A stretch of 64,000 nucleotides of DNA from Gammaproteobacteria bacterium (GCA_018815245.1 JAHIXK010000017.1:62001-126000), one strand, 5' to 3'. Counted from the stretch's first letter, positions 34,863-43,718 are shown. The notes: generated from the sequence alone by a model not told the origin. Made by a program: numbers and translations.

Positions 34863-35399
34863 CTACTGATTCATCCCATCCAGAATCTCAGTTAATTCCT
34901 GCATGACAGAATTAGCGAGGGCGTCGAAGAACACCTGAATCAGGTTGGCCATTTGTGCGCCAGTTACTCCAGAAATTGGCAATTGCATGAGAAATTCGAG
35001 ATTTTCGGTTTCCATGTTGATACCAACCTGATACTGGAAATCAAGCACATGAACCATGGTGTGCGCTTCAGCCAGAAAGTGAAGACAAATTTCTGCTGAA
35101 TTTGGCTCATTCATATTGTAAAGCGGGAAAGCCATGACTACCCAGCGGGCATTTTGCGATTGCCCTGCTCGAAAAACCAGCTCGAACTGGTCTTTTTTGG
35201 CCATGATCAAACCCTGGCCATCGAACCAATTCATGCCCGCCAGGCCGATTGCCTCGTGCAACAGGGTTGACTCAGAGACCGAAAAACCATTTGGAAGCGG
35301 CGTGTCTTTTTGTTGCTGACCTAACTTGTTTGAACCCTGCCTGGAACCCAGCGTGCCGGCAGCCAAGGGCTGTTGTGGCTTGTATTGATTACTGCTCAT
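34863..35399 (-). CDS. Possible type III secretion chaperone-like (CesT-fold) protein
   Basis: The 178-residue acidic protein has a disordered Gln/Ser/Gly-rich N-terminus (1-45). The rest follows the layout of class I type III secretion chaperones: a helix ('ESTLLHEAIGLAG'), a beta hairpin ('GLIMAKKDQFELVFRAG'), a strand ('RWVVMAFPLYNM'), a helix ('AEICLHFLAEAHTMV'), two strands ('QYQVGINMETENLEFLMQLPI') and a long amphipathic helix ('AQMANLIQVFFDALANSVMQEL'). This is an inference from pattern, not from identity, and other alpha/beta proteins could fit. The upstream region is AT-rich (TATATTTAT). It sits among two other orphan genes (29554 and 33094). Confidence 0.45.
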   Translation of the reverse strand: MSSNQYKPQQPLAAGTLGSRQGSNKLGQQQKDTPLPNGFSVSESTLLHEAIGLAGMNWFDGQGLIMAKKDQFELVFRAGQSQNARWVVMAFPLYNMNEPNSAEICLHFLAEAHTMVHVLDFQYQVGINMETENLEFLMQLPISGVTGAQMANLIQVFFDALANSVMQELTEILDGMNQ

Positions 35400-35465
35400 G
35401 AGGAAAAACCTGATAAATATAAAAGCACTTATTGAGTGTTTGCACGGGGATCAATGGTTCCTTAC

Positions 35466-36485
35466 CTAATCCGTTCTGGCAAGCTGCTCATGGCGCGCGA
35501 CCTGCTCTGAAATTGCGGTCATCATATTGCCCGTTTCTGCCAGATGCCCCGTTTGTGGAAGCTCAACCAGGGTGGAACGCAACAACATCTCGGACAGCAT
35601 GCGGGAGCCGCCCGGAGGACAGACACTGTCGCTCAGCCCCTGAACGATCGACAGGGGCCATTTGGCGTGTGCGCATCTGGAAACCAACGCATTCCAGTCT
35701 GCTGGGGACAAAAAACAGTCGTGCTTTAGAAAGTGTGCCTGCAATCGGTATTTGCGCACCAAAGCCAATTCCTGAACATCGGTAAGAAAGGATTTGCCGT
35801 TTTCCAATTGCCCTGGCTTTCCTGTCAACAAAGTCGTTTCCAGCTTGCTCCAGGCAATCGACAGTTCCAGCAAATGTTCGGGCGTGGCCACATCGAAACA
35901 TTCGCACACAAGGTCTGTACGCGCACCCGGGCCAAAATGCTCTGCGAAGTAATCGGGGGCCAGACGCTCAAGCGATTCAAAAAATGCATCGACCCTGGGA
36001 CGCAATGGTACGAAAGGCGCGCGCAATACAACACTGGCCACTCGCTGGGGGCGATAAGCCGCAATAGCCAACGCCAACGTTGCCCCCCAGGAACCACCTA
36101 AAATGTGGAACTGAGAGATATCAAGACGGTCTGCCACGTCCAGCGCATCGTCAACATAACGTTGCAAATCGATCACGCCCAGGTCAAGGTCTTCACTCAG
36201 GCCACTGTTGCGCTGGTCAAAACCAAACCAGGGCACACTGGCAAAACGCAACGGTGCAACATGAGATGCGCCCAAGCTTCCACCGGGCCCACCATGCAGC
36301 ACCAACCACGGGCATGGCCGCAAATTTGGCGCAAGCGCTTGCGTGCTGCCCTGCTCTGCCCACACGGCCACATTACCGCCCAGGTCAAGCATGGCTTGGG
36401 GCGCCGACCAAACTCCGGCCAACCCAGATTTCGGTGCAGGGTTGGCCAGCTGGTTGAATGTAAAGTGCTCTTTAGGCATGGGCAT
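35466..36485 (-). CDS. Proline iminopeptidase-like alpha/beta hydrolase
   Basis: The 339-residue protein is of peptidase family S33 type. The oxyanion-region HGGPGGS and the nucleophile motif GGSWGATLALA, with 'VPWFGFDQRNSGLS', closely follow proline iminopeptidases (which read FDQRGxGxS). The catalytic His is in 'PQTGHL' near the end and the Asp in 'GLSDSVCPPGG'. The substrate may be N-terminal proline peptides or another amide or ester. ATGs at 36485 and 36479 are possible. An AGGGGG sits upstream of both. The longer frame to 36536 overlaps mrp. Confidence 0.82.
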   Translation of the reverse strand: MPMPKEHFTFNQLANPAPKSGLAGVWSAPQAMLDLGGNVAVWAEQGSTQALAPNLRPCPWLVLHGGPGGSLGASHVAPLRFASVPWFGFDQRNSGLSEDLDLGVIDLQRYVDDALDVADRLDISQFHILGGSWGATLALAIAAYRPQRVASVVLRAPFVPLRPRVDAFFESLERLAPDYFAEHFGPGARTDLVCECFDVATPEHLLELSIAWSKLETTLLTGKPGQLENGKSFLTDVQELALVRKYRLQAHFLKHDCFLSPADWNALVSRCAHAKWPLSIVQGLSDSVCPPGGSRMLSEMLLRSTLVELPQTGHLAETGNMMTAISEQVARHEQLARTD

Positions 36486-36516
36486 ATGCCCCCTGGGCGC
36501 TGCAATGAAAGCAGAC

Positions 36517-37608
36517 TTAGGTGTTTTGAACCACAATCGACGGAAACTTCAGGGACATGTCTTTGGATTGCTCGGCGATGCGAATGGCCACCTTGCGCGC
36601 AATGTCCTTGTAAGTTTTAGCCAGATCGCCATCCGGATCAGCCACCACCGTGGGCTTGCCTGAATCAGCCTGCATGCGGATGCGCATGTCGAGCGGCAAA
36701 CCCCCCAGATAATGGATGTTGTAATCTTTGGCCATTTTTTGGCCACCGCCATCGCCGAAAATATGTTCTTTGTGGCCGCAGTTGGTGCACACATGGATTG
36801 CCATGTTCTCAACCAAGCCAAGAATGGGTACACCCACTTTTTCGAACATCTTCAGGCCCTTGCGGGCGTCCAGCAAAGCAATGTCTTGCGGGGTGGTCAC
36901 AATGACGGCGCCAGTTACCGGTACTTTCTGTGACAGGGTCAGTTGAATGTCGCCAGTGCCGGGTGGCATGTCAACAATCAGGTAATCCAGGTCTTTCCAG
37001 TTGGTTTGTTTCAGCAATTGTTCCAGTGCACTGGTGACCATGGGGCCACGCCACACCATGGGCGTGTCTTCGTCGATCAGGAAACCAATCGACATGGCTT
37101 GTACGCCATGGCCTTCCATCGGGTCGATGATTTGACCATCATCAGATTGCGGGCGGCCGGTGATACCCAGCATGGTAGGCTGGGAAGGTCCATAAATATC
37201 TGCATCCAACATGCCCACGCGGGCGCCTTCGGCCACCAAGGCCAGCGCCAGGTTTACGGCAGTGGTGCTTTTACCGACACCGCCTTTGCCAGAGGCAACC
37301 GCAATGATGTTCTTCACATTGGGCATGGGCTTCAAACCACGCTGCACTGCGTGGGTTTGGATTTTGATCGACGCATTCACGCTAACGTTTTCCACACCTG
37401 GCACTTGTGATCGAATTGCAGCAATTGCCGCTTTTCGAAGGCCATCCAGCTGGCTTTTGCCAGGGTAAGTCAACTCTAGTTCAAAACTGACATCGCCACC
37501 ATCTACTTGAATGTTCTTGATCAGCTTGGCGCTAATGAAGTCTTTGTTCAAGTTGGGGTCAATGACACTACGCAATGCTTCGCGTACGGTGTCGGTACTT
37601 ACTGACAT
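36517..37608 (-). CDS. mrp: Mrp/NBP35 (ApbC) family iron-sulfur cluster carrier ATPase
   Basis: The 363-residue P-loop protein has an N-terminal MIP18/DUF59 domain (1-85, '[16 protein letters not shown]'), the deviant Walker [11 protein letters not shown] (about 105-114), '[15 protein letters not shown]', '[10 protein letters not shown]' and the C-terminal Cys pair CTNC that binds a transferable [4Fe-4S] cluster. It delivers clusters to cytoplasmic apoproteins. The start at 37608 is supported by GGAG with 7-bp spacing. The ATG at 37623 is less likely. The hydrolase at 35466 follows on the same strand and may be co-transcribed. Confidence 0.93.
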   Translation of the reverse strand: MSVSTDTVREALRSVIDPNLNKDFISAKLIKNIQVDGGDVSFELELTYPGKSQLDGLRKAAIAAIRSQVPGVENVSVNASIKIQTHAVQRGLKPMPNVKNIIAVASGKGGVGKSTTAVNLALALVAEGARVGMLDADIYGPSQPTMLGITGRPQSDDGQIIDPMEGHGVQAMSIGFLIDEDTPMVWRGPMVTSALEQLLKQTNWKDLDYLIVDMPPGTGDIQLTLSQKVPVTGAVIVTTPQDIALLDARKGLKMFEKVGVPILGLVENMAIHVCTNCGHKEHIFGDGGGQKMAKDYNIHYLGGLPLDMRIRMQADSGKPTVVADPDGDLAKTYKDIARKVAIRIAEQSKDMSLKFPSIVVQNT

Positions 37609-37870
37609 ACACAATCTCCTCAATGCTTGTCTGGTATGGTCTTTCTCTGTCTATATAGGCGAGAGTCTAGCCTGTTTTTCCCACAACAGGCTTACACCGG
37701 CGGGAAAGCAAACAGTTCTGATGATTGGCGTTTACCCTATCGCTATTAAACACCAGCGTTCGATTGACAAAACAAATCGCCAATATTTACCAGAGTGTTA
37801 CCCCCACTTTTTTCCAACGCTTCTTGCTAGCATTGCAAGCGATCAAATTTTTGCGATATGGAGACAGAAA

Positions 37871-38035
37871 ATGAAGACTTATGTGTGCATCGTGTGTGGC
37901 CTGACTTATGACGAAGCGGCCGGCATGCCTTCGGAAGGCATTCCCGCGGGAACACTGTGGGCAGATGTTCCTGCGGACTGGCTTTGCCCTGATTGTGGTG
38001 TGGCCAAAAGCGATTTTGAAATGGTGGAAGTGTAA
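37871..38035 (+). CDS. Rubredoxin
   Basis: The 54-residue one-iron electron carrier has both iron knuckles, Cys6/Cys9 in '[12 protein letters not shown]' and Cys39/Cys42 in '[14 protein letters not shown]', with the usual aromatic core. The ATG at 37871 gives the exact rubredoxin length, and the longer open frame upstream is non-coding. In betaproteobacteria rubredoxins serve alkane hydroxylation, peroxide reduction or other partners. None is encoded nearby, so the partner is unknown. A TTGACA at 37764-37769 may be part of its promoter, but no good -10 is at the right spacing. A perfect terminator follows. Confidence 0.95.
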   Translation: MKTYVCIVCGLTYDEAAGMPSEGIPAGTLWADVPADWLCPDCGVAKSDFEMVEV

Positions 38036-38053
38036 AACTTCACGTCACCAACA

Positions 38054-38082
38054 AAAACGGGCAAGTCAGACTTGCCCGTTTT
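38054..38082. terminator. Bidirectional terminator after rubredoxin
   Basis: A 13-bp perfect stem AAAACGGGCAAGT/ACTTGCCCGTTTT (38054-38066 with 38070-38082) has a 3-nt loop. Runs of A on the left and T on the right make it functional on both strands, for rubredoxin and the convergent retention-module gene. Confidence 0.92.
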
Positions 38083-38125
38083 CGTCACGTTTTGCCTCCC
38101 GCTAGAAAGGCGAATTCATTGTTGC

Positions 38126-38947
38126 TTACACCGGCAACGCACCACTCAACGCATCGGTCACTGTTGTGGGGTCCAGCATGCTGGAGATTGGCGCCAAAGG
38201 GGAATCGGCGGTCATCCCCATCAAGGTGCTCACACCTTCTTCCAGTGGCGCGCCAACCGGGGCTAACGGGGTGCCTGCCAAACCATCAAAAACCGGCTCT
38301 AGCGCCATGTCCAGTGGCGTTCCCGTAGTACCACCAGTGTCGCCACCACCTGTACCATCGCCACCACCTGTACCATCGCCACCACCTGTACCATCGCCAT
38401 CGCCATCGCCACTGCCACTGCCACCATCGCTGTTGTCCACGGAACCACCAGATGAACCTGTCGGACCTGTTCCTTCATCACTACCACCGGAAGCCAACAG
38501 CCCCACGCCAACAGCACCAGCCCCAACTGCAGCAGCCGAGCCACCCAGTGAACCACCCGCCAGCAAACCGCCACCGAACAGGCCAAACATTCCGCCCTCG
38601 GCGTCTACCTGTTCAACACCTTGCAACTCGACCATGTCCGCGAAGTCGGGATCCAGGTTGGCAATGGTCACCCCATCGTCAGAAAGTGCTTCAAACACAA
38701 ATGCAGTTTGTCCGTCTTTCATGGTGGTGTCGGCAATCACACTGCCCGTAGGAGCCACCAGCAAATTACCGATTGGCTCGCCGTAGCTGTTGGACAGAAT
38801 GATTGAGGCACGGCCAGAATCACTGGCGGTGATTACGTCGCCAGCGAGAATTGAATCACCGGTGAGGAGAGCCTTGCTCTCGCCATCGCGCATGATGCTG
38901 ACTGCACCTTCAATCTCATTGACCGAACCGATTACCTGTGTGGACAT
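38126..38947 (-). CDS. Short retention-module protein (adhesin N-terminus-like)
   Basis: The 273-residue protein begins like the retention module of giant RTX adhesins: 'IGSVNEIEGAVSIMRDGESKALLTGDSILAGDVITASDSGRASI' in parts, then 'PTGSVIADTT'. This domain in LapA/BapA-type proteins folds near the outer membrane and anchors the adhesin. A Gly/Ala-rich stretch follows ('GGGLLAGGSLGGSAAAVGAGAVGVGLLASGG' in parts), then Gly-Asp repeats coded by an 18-bp DNA repeat, and a Pro/Leu-rich end. There are no RTX repeats, no long tandem domains and no secretion genes nearby, so it is an orphan or truncated form. No signal peptide is visible. Confidence 0.7.
   Translation of the reverse strand: MSTQVIGSVNEIEGAVSIMRDGESKALLTGDSILAGDVITASDSGRASIILSNSYGEPIGNLLVAPTGSVIADTTMKDGQTAFVFEALSDDGVTIANLDPDFADMVELQGVEQVDAEGGMFGLFGGGLLAGGSLGGSAAAVGAGAVGVGLLASGGSDEGTGPTGSSGGSVDNSDGGSGSGDGDGDGTGGGDGTGGGDGTGGGDTGGTTGTPLDMALEPVFDGLAGTPLAPVGAPLEEGVSTLMGMTADSPLAPISSMLDPTTVTDALSGALPV
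38343..38396. repeat. Three perfect 18-bp tandem repeats inside the retention-module gene
   Basis: The unit CCACCACCTGTACCATCG occurs three times without change (38343-38360, 38361-38378, 38379-38396) and grades into CCATCG and CCACTG hexamers up to about 38425. On the coding strand it specifies repeats of Gly-Asp-Gly-Thr-Gly-Gly. The length is a multiple of three, so copy-number change keeps the frame. Confidence 0.9.
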
Positions 38948-39035
38948 GTCGCCTCCATAAAATCTGTTTGTTTGTGTTGTCGAATTTGTAAGTAATACTC
39001 TGACAAATCCAAGGCGGATTCAAAACCCAGGTTTT

Positions 39036-40298
39036 TTAAAGCAAAATCAGCATCAACCCGGCCAGAATCGCACCCCACACGGCGCCGATCAAAGGCATCA
39101 TCCACTCATATCGGGAAAAAACCGGTCGCAAAGCCTTCTCGAATTCCATCGCAGGAAGCGTGGACAGCCGTTCCACTATCACCTCCTCAATCCGCAGTGC
39201 ATCATGTAAATACACCCGTGCTGCCATCAAATGGGTTTCCAATTTACTGGCAAAAATTTTTGCCGCATCGCGTTTTATGGCCACCCACTGCTCTGCCCCC
39301 AACACAGCAATCAGCAGGGGCTTCACCCCGCTGGACTCCAGGTCCATCACGCGTTGTACATGGTAATCAATCAGCGCCGACAGGTTTTTCGCATTCGGAC
39401 CACGGCACAGTGCCAACACAATATTCTCCGTGGTGATCACTTCATGCGCGGCAGTTTGGGCAAACAGTTCAGCAATGTGTTTTTGATCCCGAAAGAAGAA
39501 GCCGGTGAACTTGCCCAAACGAACGGTGCCGTGGTCGGGATGAAAAAACAGGCTTTCAAGCGCCAGTTCATTGGCAATTGCACCAGCCACCATTCCAAGC
39601 AACACCAACCAATACCATTGCAAACCGAACAGCGAACTGCCTGCAAGCAACAAGCCGACCACCAGACCGGCCACCAAGGAAAAACGGATCAAATAGATCA
39701 TGGGGTCTTTGCCGGCACTTTTGAAAAGATCCACCACCAAAAACGGTTTGCTGGTCACAACATCCAGCACCAGGGTTTTCAGGCTGAGGTAATACGCTGG
39801 TTTTTTTTGCAAATCGAGAATGATCTGCTTCGCCACGTCGGGCACAACACCTCGAATTCTGAAAATAATCGAGTTCTGCAAAAAACTGGGCAAACTTTCC
39901 CACAGGGTGGGCTTGTGCTTAAGCATGACTTCCCGACAAACCTGGTCGGCGGTTTCTTGCATGGGCGGGGTTAGGCGATCACTTAAACCCTGCGCCGGAA
40001 TGCGTTTGATCATTTCATCCAGCGGCAACAGTTTGTGGGTCATCAAGCGCACAGCAATTTCTGCCATGACCGATTTTTGATGGGGCACCAAACCCTGCCA
40101 CCCCACACCCTCAAGGCCCAATTGGTGCAAGCCAAGTTTGCGGAACAGGGGGATGCGCCAGCCCTTGAACTCCTTGGGATTGAACATCAACCACAAGGCG
40201 GCAGCCTGAAAAAACCAGGCAAGGGCAACGCCAAGCAGCGCTGTCACAAAAAATACAGCCCAGAGCGCAAGCCCAAAATGAGCAAAGGAAAAATCCAA
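39036..40298 (-). CDS. DUF445 family membrane protein (paralogue A)
   Basis: The 420-residue DUF445 (YheB-like) protein has an N-terminal hydrophobic helix (about 8-40) followed by 'ALWLMFNPKEFKGWRIP', 'GWQGLVPHQKSVMAEIA', a long soluble helical region, a central hydrophobic pair (about 210-250) and a final C-terminal membrane helix (about 398-420). Function of the family is unknown. It is divergent from, and clearly homologous to, the gene at 40486: both share 'GWQGxVP', 'LWESLPxFxQ' and a C-terminal 'ALRPVFxxxEW' or 'LLRPVFKQEEW'. The ends differ and identity appears moderate, so this is an old duplication. Confidence 0.85.
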   Translation of the reverse strand: MDFSFAHFGLALWAVFFVTALLGVALAWFFQAAALWLMFNPKEFKGWRIPLFRKLGLHQLGLEGVGWQGLVPHQKSVMAEIAVRLMTHKLLPLDEMIKRIPAQGLSDRLTPPMQETADQVCREVMLKHKPTLWESLPSFLQNSIIFRIRGVVPDVAKQIILDLQKKPAYYLSLKTLVLDVVTSKPFLVVDLFKSAGKDPMIYLIRFSLVAGLVVGLLLAGSSLFGLQWYWLVLLGMVAGAIANELALESLFFHPDHGTVRLGKFTGFFFRDQKHIAELFAQTAAHEVITTENIVLALCRGPNAKNLSALIDYHVQRVMDLESSGVKPLLIAVLGAEQWVAIKRDAAKIFASKLETHLMAARVYLHDALRIEEVIVERLSTLPAMEFEKALRPVFSRYEWMMPLIGAVWGAILAGLMLILL

Positions 40299-40485
40299 AA
40301 CGGTGATCCTGAAGTAACTATTAAAATAATTGGTCTAATTTTGGCACCCGAAGGCACCCACATAGGTCGTTATACTGGCGAACGAGACAAGACAGATTAG
40401 AAGCAGCCGTCCAAAAAAACATACTGGCGACTATATATATTTATACTTTACCAACAAAAAACAAGATTCCAAGGGGACGCCTTTA

Positions 40486-41727
40486 ATGGATTGGGTAACT
40501 ATTTACGCTGACGTTCAGCAGAACTACCTTTTTTATCTCTCAATCCCCATCGTCGCCGCCATCCTTGGTTACATCACCAAGATCGCTGCGGTCAAAATGA
40601 TGTTTTATCCCATGAAGTTTGTGGGCATTCCACCCTTCTTCGGCTGGCAAGGCATTGTGCCGCGCAACGCCTTGCGCATGGCGTCCATTGCCGTTGACAC
40701 CATTACCACCAAGCTGGTGTCGGTCAATGAAGTGGTGTCAAAACTTGATTCAGAACGCCTGGGCAAAGAACTGGAAGGCCCGGCGATGGATGTGATCGAA
40801 AGCATCATTCGGGACGTGATGTCCAGGCACCAGCCACGCCTGTGGGAAAGCCTGCCCAACTTTGCACAGAAAAAACTGATTGACCGTGTGAAGAAAGATG
40901 TGCCGGGTGTCATTGCCAGCGTGATGGAAGACATCAAGGGCAATATCGACGAAATTCTGGATCTGAAAGCCCTTGTGATTCGCATACTGATGAACGACAA
41001 GCATTTGCTGAACCGGATTTTTCAGGAAGTGGGTCGTGAAGAATTCAAGTTTTTTGGTGTGTCGGGCCTGTACTTCGGTTTCATGATCGGTTTGGTTCAA
41101 ATGGCGTTGTGGATCTTGCTCAAAGAGCCATGGATCTTGCCGGTGTTCGGTTTTCTGGTGGGATTTATTTCCGACTGGATCGCGTTGAACATTTTGTTTG
41201 AACCCAAGAAACCCATTCCCTTTGGTTCATACACCATTCAGGGTTTGTTCCTGAAGCGCCAACAAAAAGTAGCGGCCGACTACGCAAAAATTATTGCGCG
41301 CGATATTCTGACACCGCAAACCATCATCAGCGAAATGGTAGCGGGCCCGCTTTCCGAGCGCGTTCAAAAAATGGTGGATGAACGCGTGCGCGAAATGGTG
41401 GACAGCAAGGCCAGTATCGTGAAGCCTTTCGTGGTGATGGCAGTGGGTGCCGAGTCGTTTCAGCGCATGAAACAAGACACCTCTGAAATGTTGATGGCAC
41501 GCCTGGCCGATGTGATCATGCACGCAGAGACCTACGTGCAAACATCACTCGATATTGAAAACGTAGTAGGCAAAAAAATGCAAGCCATGACCCCGCTGGA
41601 ATTTGAAGGACTGCTGCGTCCGGTGTTCAAACAGGAAGAATGGATTTTGATCATGACTGGTGCCATGTTGGGTGGCCTGGTGGGCGAAGGCCAATTGATG
41701 GTCATGATTCAGCTGGGCATTATCTAG
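40486..41727 (+). CDS. DUF445 family membrane protein (paralogue B)
   Basis: The 413-residue paralogue of the divergent gene at 39036 has the same layout: N-terminal membrane helix with 'YITKIAAVKMMFYPMKF', 'GWQGIVPRNALRMASI', 'RLWESLPNFAQKKLIDRVKKD' in parts, a central pair of hydrophobic helices (about 203-240) and a C-terminal helix. 'ISDWIALNILFEP' is a typical DUF445 feature. The 187-bp intergenic region is AT-rich ('TATATATATTTATAC', about 40431-40446) and probably carries divergent promoters. The stop overlaps the convergent EphD-like gene by 4 bp, and a terminator hairpin follows. Function is unknown. Confidence 0.85.
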   Translation: MDWVTIYADVQQNYLFYLSIPIVAAILGYITKIAAVKMMFYPMKFVGIPPFFGWQGIVPRNALRMASIAVDTITTKLVSVNEVVSKLDSERLGKELEGPAMDVIESIIRDVMSRHQPRLWESLPNFAQKKLIDRVKKDVPGVIASVMEDIKGNIDEILDLKALVIRILMNDKHLLNRIFQEVGREEFKFFGVSGLYFGFMIGLVQMALWILLKEPWILPVFGFLVGFISDWIALNILFEPKKPIPFGSYTIQGLFLKRQQKVAADYAKIIARDILTPQTIISEMVAGPLSERVQKMVDERVREMVDSKASIVKPFVVMAVGAESFQRMKQDTSEMLMARLADVIMHAETYVQTSLDIENVVGKKMQAMTPLEFEGLLRPVFKQEEWILIMTGAMLGGLVGEGQLMVMIQLGII

Positions 41728-42665
41728 ACAACCCGGGCCTTTGCAAGGCCCGGATTTTCCCGACCAGTTTCGGCAAACTCCACAAATTCGGACACACAAT
41801 TGGCCACCCATTCGGAATGGCTTTGAACCACCCAGTGATGTGCCTCAACATCGCGGCGCCACACGTTCTTCGCATACGGGTAGCAAGATTCCACCAAGGC
41901 CGGGGTAACAAACCTGTCTTTCGTGGGCACCAGCAATTGCACGGGCACGTCGGTGTGCCGCACACGTGGTTTACCCATGCGCGGCAATATGTTTGCACGG
42001 TACAAATTGATGCCGTTTACGCCGTCTTTGCGCTGGGTTGGATTGACATCGTGTTCAACCCCCTCCATTTTCTTCACGATACCCGGCCATGCCTTGTCCA
42101 GCCCCAATTTCCAGGCAGCAGGCGCAAGAAACGGCAACTGAAACGCATACACATACCAGGAATGGATGAACTGCCCAAACACGCCACCCAAAGCTTTCGT
42201 GTTGCCCGCCTTTAGACTGTTGCGCACCCACTGGCCAATGTGGTCCAGGCTCGGCCCGGAAATGCTGGTGTAGCTGGCAATGCGGGCTTTCAAGCGATGA
42301 TCGGTCACACTTTCCCAGGTTTGAATGGAGCCCCAGTCGTGGGCCACCAAATGAACTGGCTGGGTTGGGCACACGGCGCGCATCACCGCCTGCAGGTCTT
42401 CGGACAGTTTGCCTAGGGAATAGTCCCACATCCAGCCCGGCACCGTGGACTTGCCACAACCGCGCACATCGTAGGTCACCACATGAAAGTGGTGCTTCAG
42501 GATGTCCACCACAGGATCCCACACGGCGCTTGAATCGGGATACCCATGAACCAGAATAATAGTGGGGTTGTGCGGTTCACCATGGCAGCTCACTGCCAGA
42601 TCCACATCGCCGGAATGAACAACCATTTGGCTCATCCGCCGTTCTTTTTTATTTGTCTCTGTCAT
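41724..42665 (-). CDS. EphD-like alpha/beta hydrolase
   Basis: The 313-residue protein resembles the hydrolase domain of mycobacterial EphD: 'VDLAVSCHGEP', 'IILVHGYPDSSAVWDPV', 'VVTYDVRGCGKS', the nucleophile motif 'VAHDWGSIQTWESVTD' with Asp110, and 'SYTSISGPSLDHIGQW'. A nucleophilic Asp in HDWGS is the pattern of epoxide hydrolases and haloalkane dehalogenases. The substrate is unknown and an ester or epoxide is likely. The SDR domain that is fused in EphD is absent. The first ATG (42665) has AAGGG upstream with 8-bp spacing. It converges with DUF445 paralogue B. Confidence 0.82.
   Translation of the reverse strand: MTETNKKERRMSQMVVHSGDVDLAVSCHGEPHNPTIILVHGYPDSSAVWDPVVDILKHHFHVVTYDVRGCGKSTVPGWMWDYSLGKLSEDLQAVMRAVCPTQPVHLVAHDWGSIQTWESVTDHRLKARIASYTSISGPSLDHIGQWVRNSLKAGNTKALGGVFGQFIHSWYVYAFQLPFLAPAAWKLGLDKAWPGIVKKMEGVEHDVNPTQRKDGVNGINLYRANILPRMGKPRVRHTDVPVQLLVPTKDRFVTPALVESCYPYAKNVWRRDVEAHHWVVQSHSEWVANCVSEFVEFAETGRENPGLAKARVV
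41733..41758 (+). terminator. Hairpin terminator after DUF445 paralogue B
   Basis: A 9-bp perfect stem CCGGGCCTT/AAGGCCCGG (41733-41741 with 41745-41753) has a 3-nt loop and is followed by ATTTTCC. It lies inside the last codons of the convergent hydrolase gene. Confidence 0.7.
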
Positions 42666-42866
42666 GGGTCTGCCCTTGTTGGCTGTTGTTGTATGTGTTT
42701 GTACTTCACTTTATAACCGCCATTGCCAGCCGATTCTTTCAAGCTGGTTAGAGTGACAACTCCAAATAAGCAAATAACTAAAAAATAGAACAACTTACAG
42801 CGTTTTTTAATGCATTGCGCTATCATTGGCGCGATCGAAGAACTCACGAGAACTGAAGCCGCAACC

Positions 42867-43643
42867 ATGTCAAACCTGATTCAAGAACAAGTTACCGAAG
42901 TCCACCACTGGAACGACACCCTTTTCAGCTTCAAAACCACACGAAGCCCGGGCCTGCGTTTTCACAACGGCCACTTCGTGATGATTGGTCTGGAAGTAGA
43001 AGGAAAGCCCCTGCTTCGCGCCTACAGCATTGCAAGCGCGAACTACGAAGAGCACCTGGAATTTTTCAGCATCAAAGTGCCCGATGGCAAACTGACTTCA
43101 CGCCTGCAACACCTGAAGGTGGGTGACTCGGTGCTGGTCAGCAAAAAGCCCACGGGCACCTTGATTCTGGACGACCTCAAGCCCGGAAAAAACCTGTTCC
43201 TGTTTGGCACCGGCACCGGCCTGGCTCCATTCATGAGCCTGATCAAAGACCCGGATGTATACGAGCGCTTTGAAAAAGTAATTCTGGTTCACGGTGTGCG
43301 CTATGTGAATGAACTGGCATACAGCGAATTCATTCGGGAAGAACTGCCCAACAATGAATTCTTTGGCGAAATGGTGCGTGGCAAGCTTGTGTACTACCCC
43401 ACCGTAACCCGCGAAGAATTTCAAACCGTGGGCCGAATTACCACCCTGATGGAAAACGGCGAGCTGTGCAAAGACGTGGGCCTGCCCCCGCTGAACCCCG
43501 AAACAGACCGTGCGATGATCTGCGGCAGCCCCAGCATGCTGGCCGATATCCGCGGCATACTGGACAGCAAGGGCTTCGTGGCGTCTCCCGGCGTGGGCGA
43601 ACCTGGCGACTATGTGTTTGAACGGGCCTTCGTAGAAAAATAA
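42867..43643 (+). CDS. fpr: Ferredoxin--NADP+ reductase
   Basis: The 258-residue FAD enzyme transfers electrons between NADPH and ferredoxin or flavodoxin. The FAD-binding 'RAYSIAS' (about 50-56) and NADP-binding 'GTGTGLAPFMSLIKDP' and 'MICGSPSMLADI' are intact, and the C-terminus 'YVFERAFVEK' matches the bacterial subclass I FPR pattern. The start at 42867 is used because 'MSNLIQEQVTEVHHW' begins the family core. The frame extends to 42810. It is followed by a strong bidirectional terminator. Confidence 0.92.
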   Translation: MSNLIQEQVTEVHHWNDTLFSFKTTRSPGLRFHNGHFVMIGLEVEGKPLLRAYSIASANYEEHLEFFSIKVPDGKLTSRLQHLKVGDSVLVSKKPTGTLILDDLKPGKNLFLFGTGTGLAPFMSLIKDPDVYERFEKVILVHGVRYVNELAYSEFIREELPNNEFFGEMVRGKLVYYPTVTREEFQTVGRITTLMENGELCKDVGLPPLNPETDRAMICGSPSMLADIRGILDSKGFVASPGVGEPGDYVFERAFVEK

Positions 43644-43660
43644 GCAATTGCTTACAAAAA

Positions 43661-43699
43661 AACCGGCTGCAGGTTTGAAACCCCAGCCGGTTTTTTTTT
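43661..43699. terminator. Bidirectional terminator between fpr and the carboxymuconolactone decarboxylase-family gene
   Basis: The stem AACCGGCTG/CAGCCGGTT (43661-43669 with 43684-43692, 14-nt loop) is followed by a T9 run, and is preceded by an A run on the other side. It separates convergent genes. Confidence 0.9.
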
Positions 43700-43718
43700 A
43701 TTGCATCGATTCAGGCCA

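Noticed and set aside
37764-37792. TTGACA upstream of rubredoxin as a complete promoter
   Set aside because: The -35 is perfect but the hexamer at 17 bp is TTACCA and no better -10 occurs at acceptable spacing.
38343-38425. Short tandem repeats considered as a CRISPR array
   Set aside because: The units are contiguous without spacers and are coding, so they are a protein repeat.
38166-38786. A proline-rich 206-residue plus-strand frame
   Set aside because: It is the complement of the Gly-Asp repeat region of the retention-module gene. The proline runs come from the repeat DNA.
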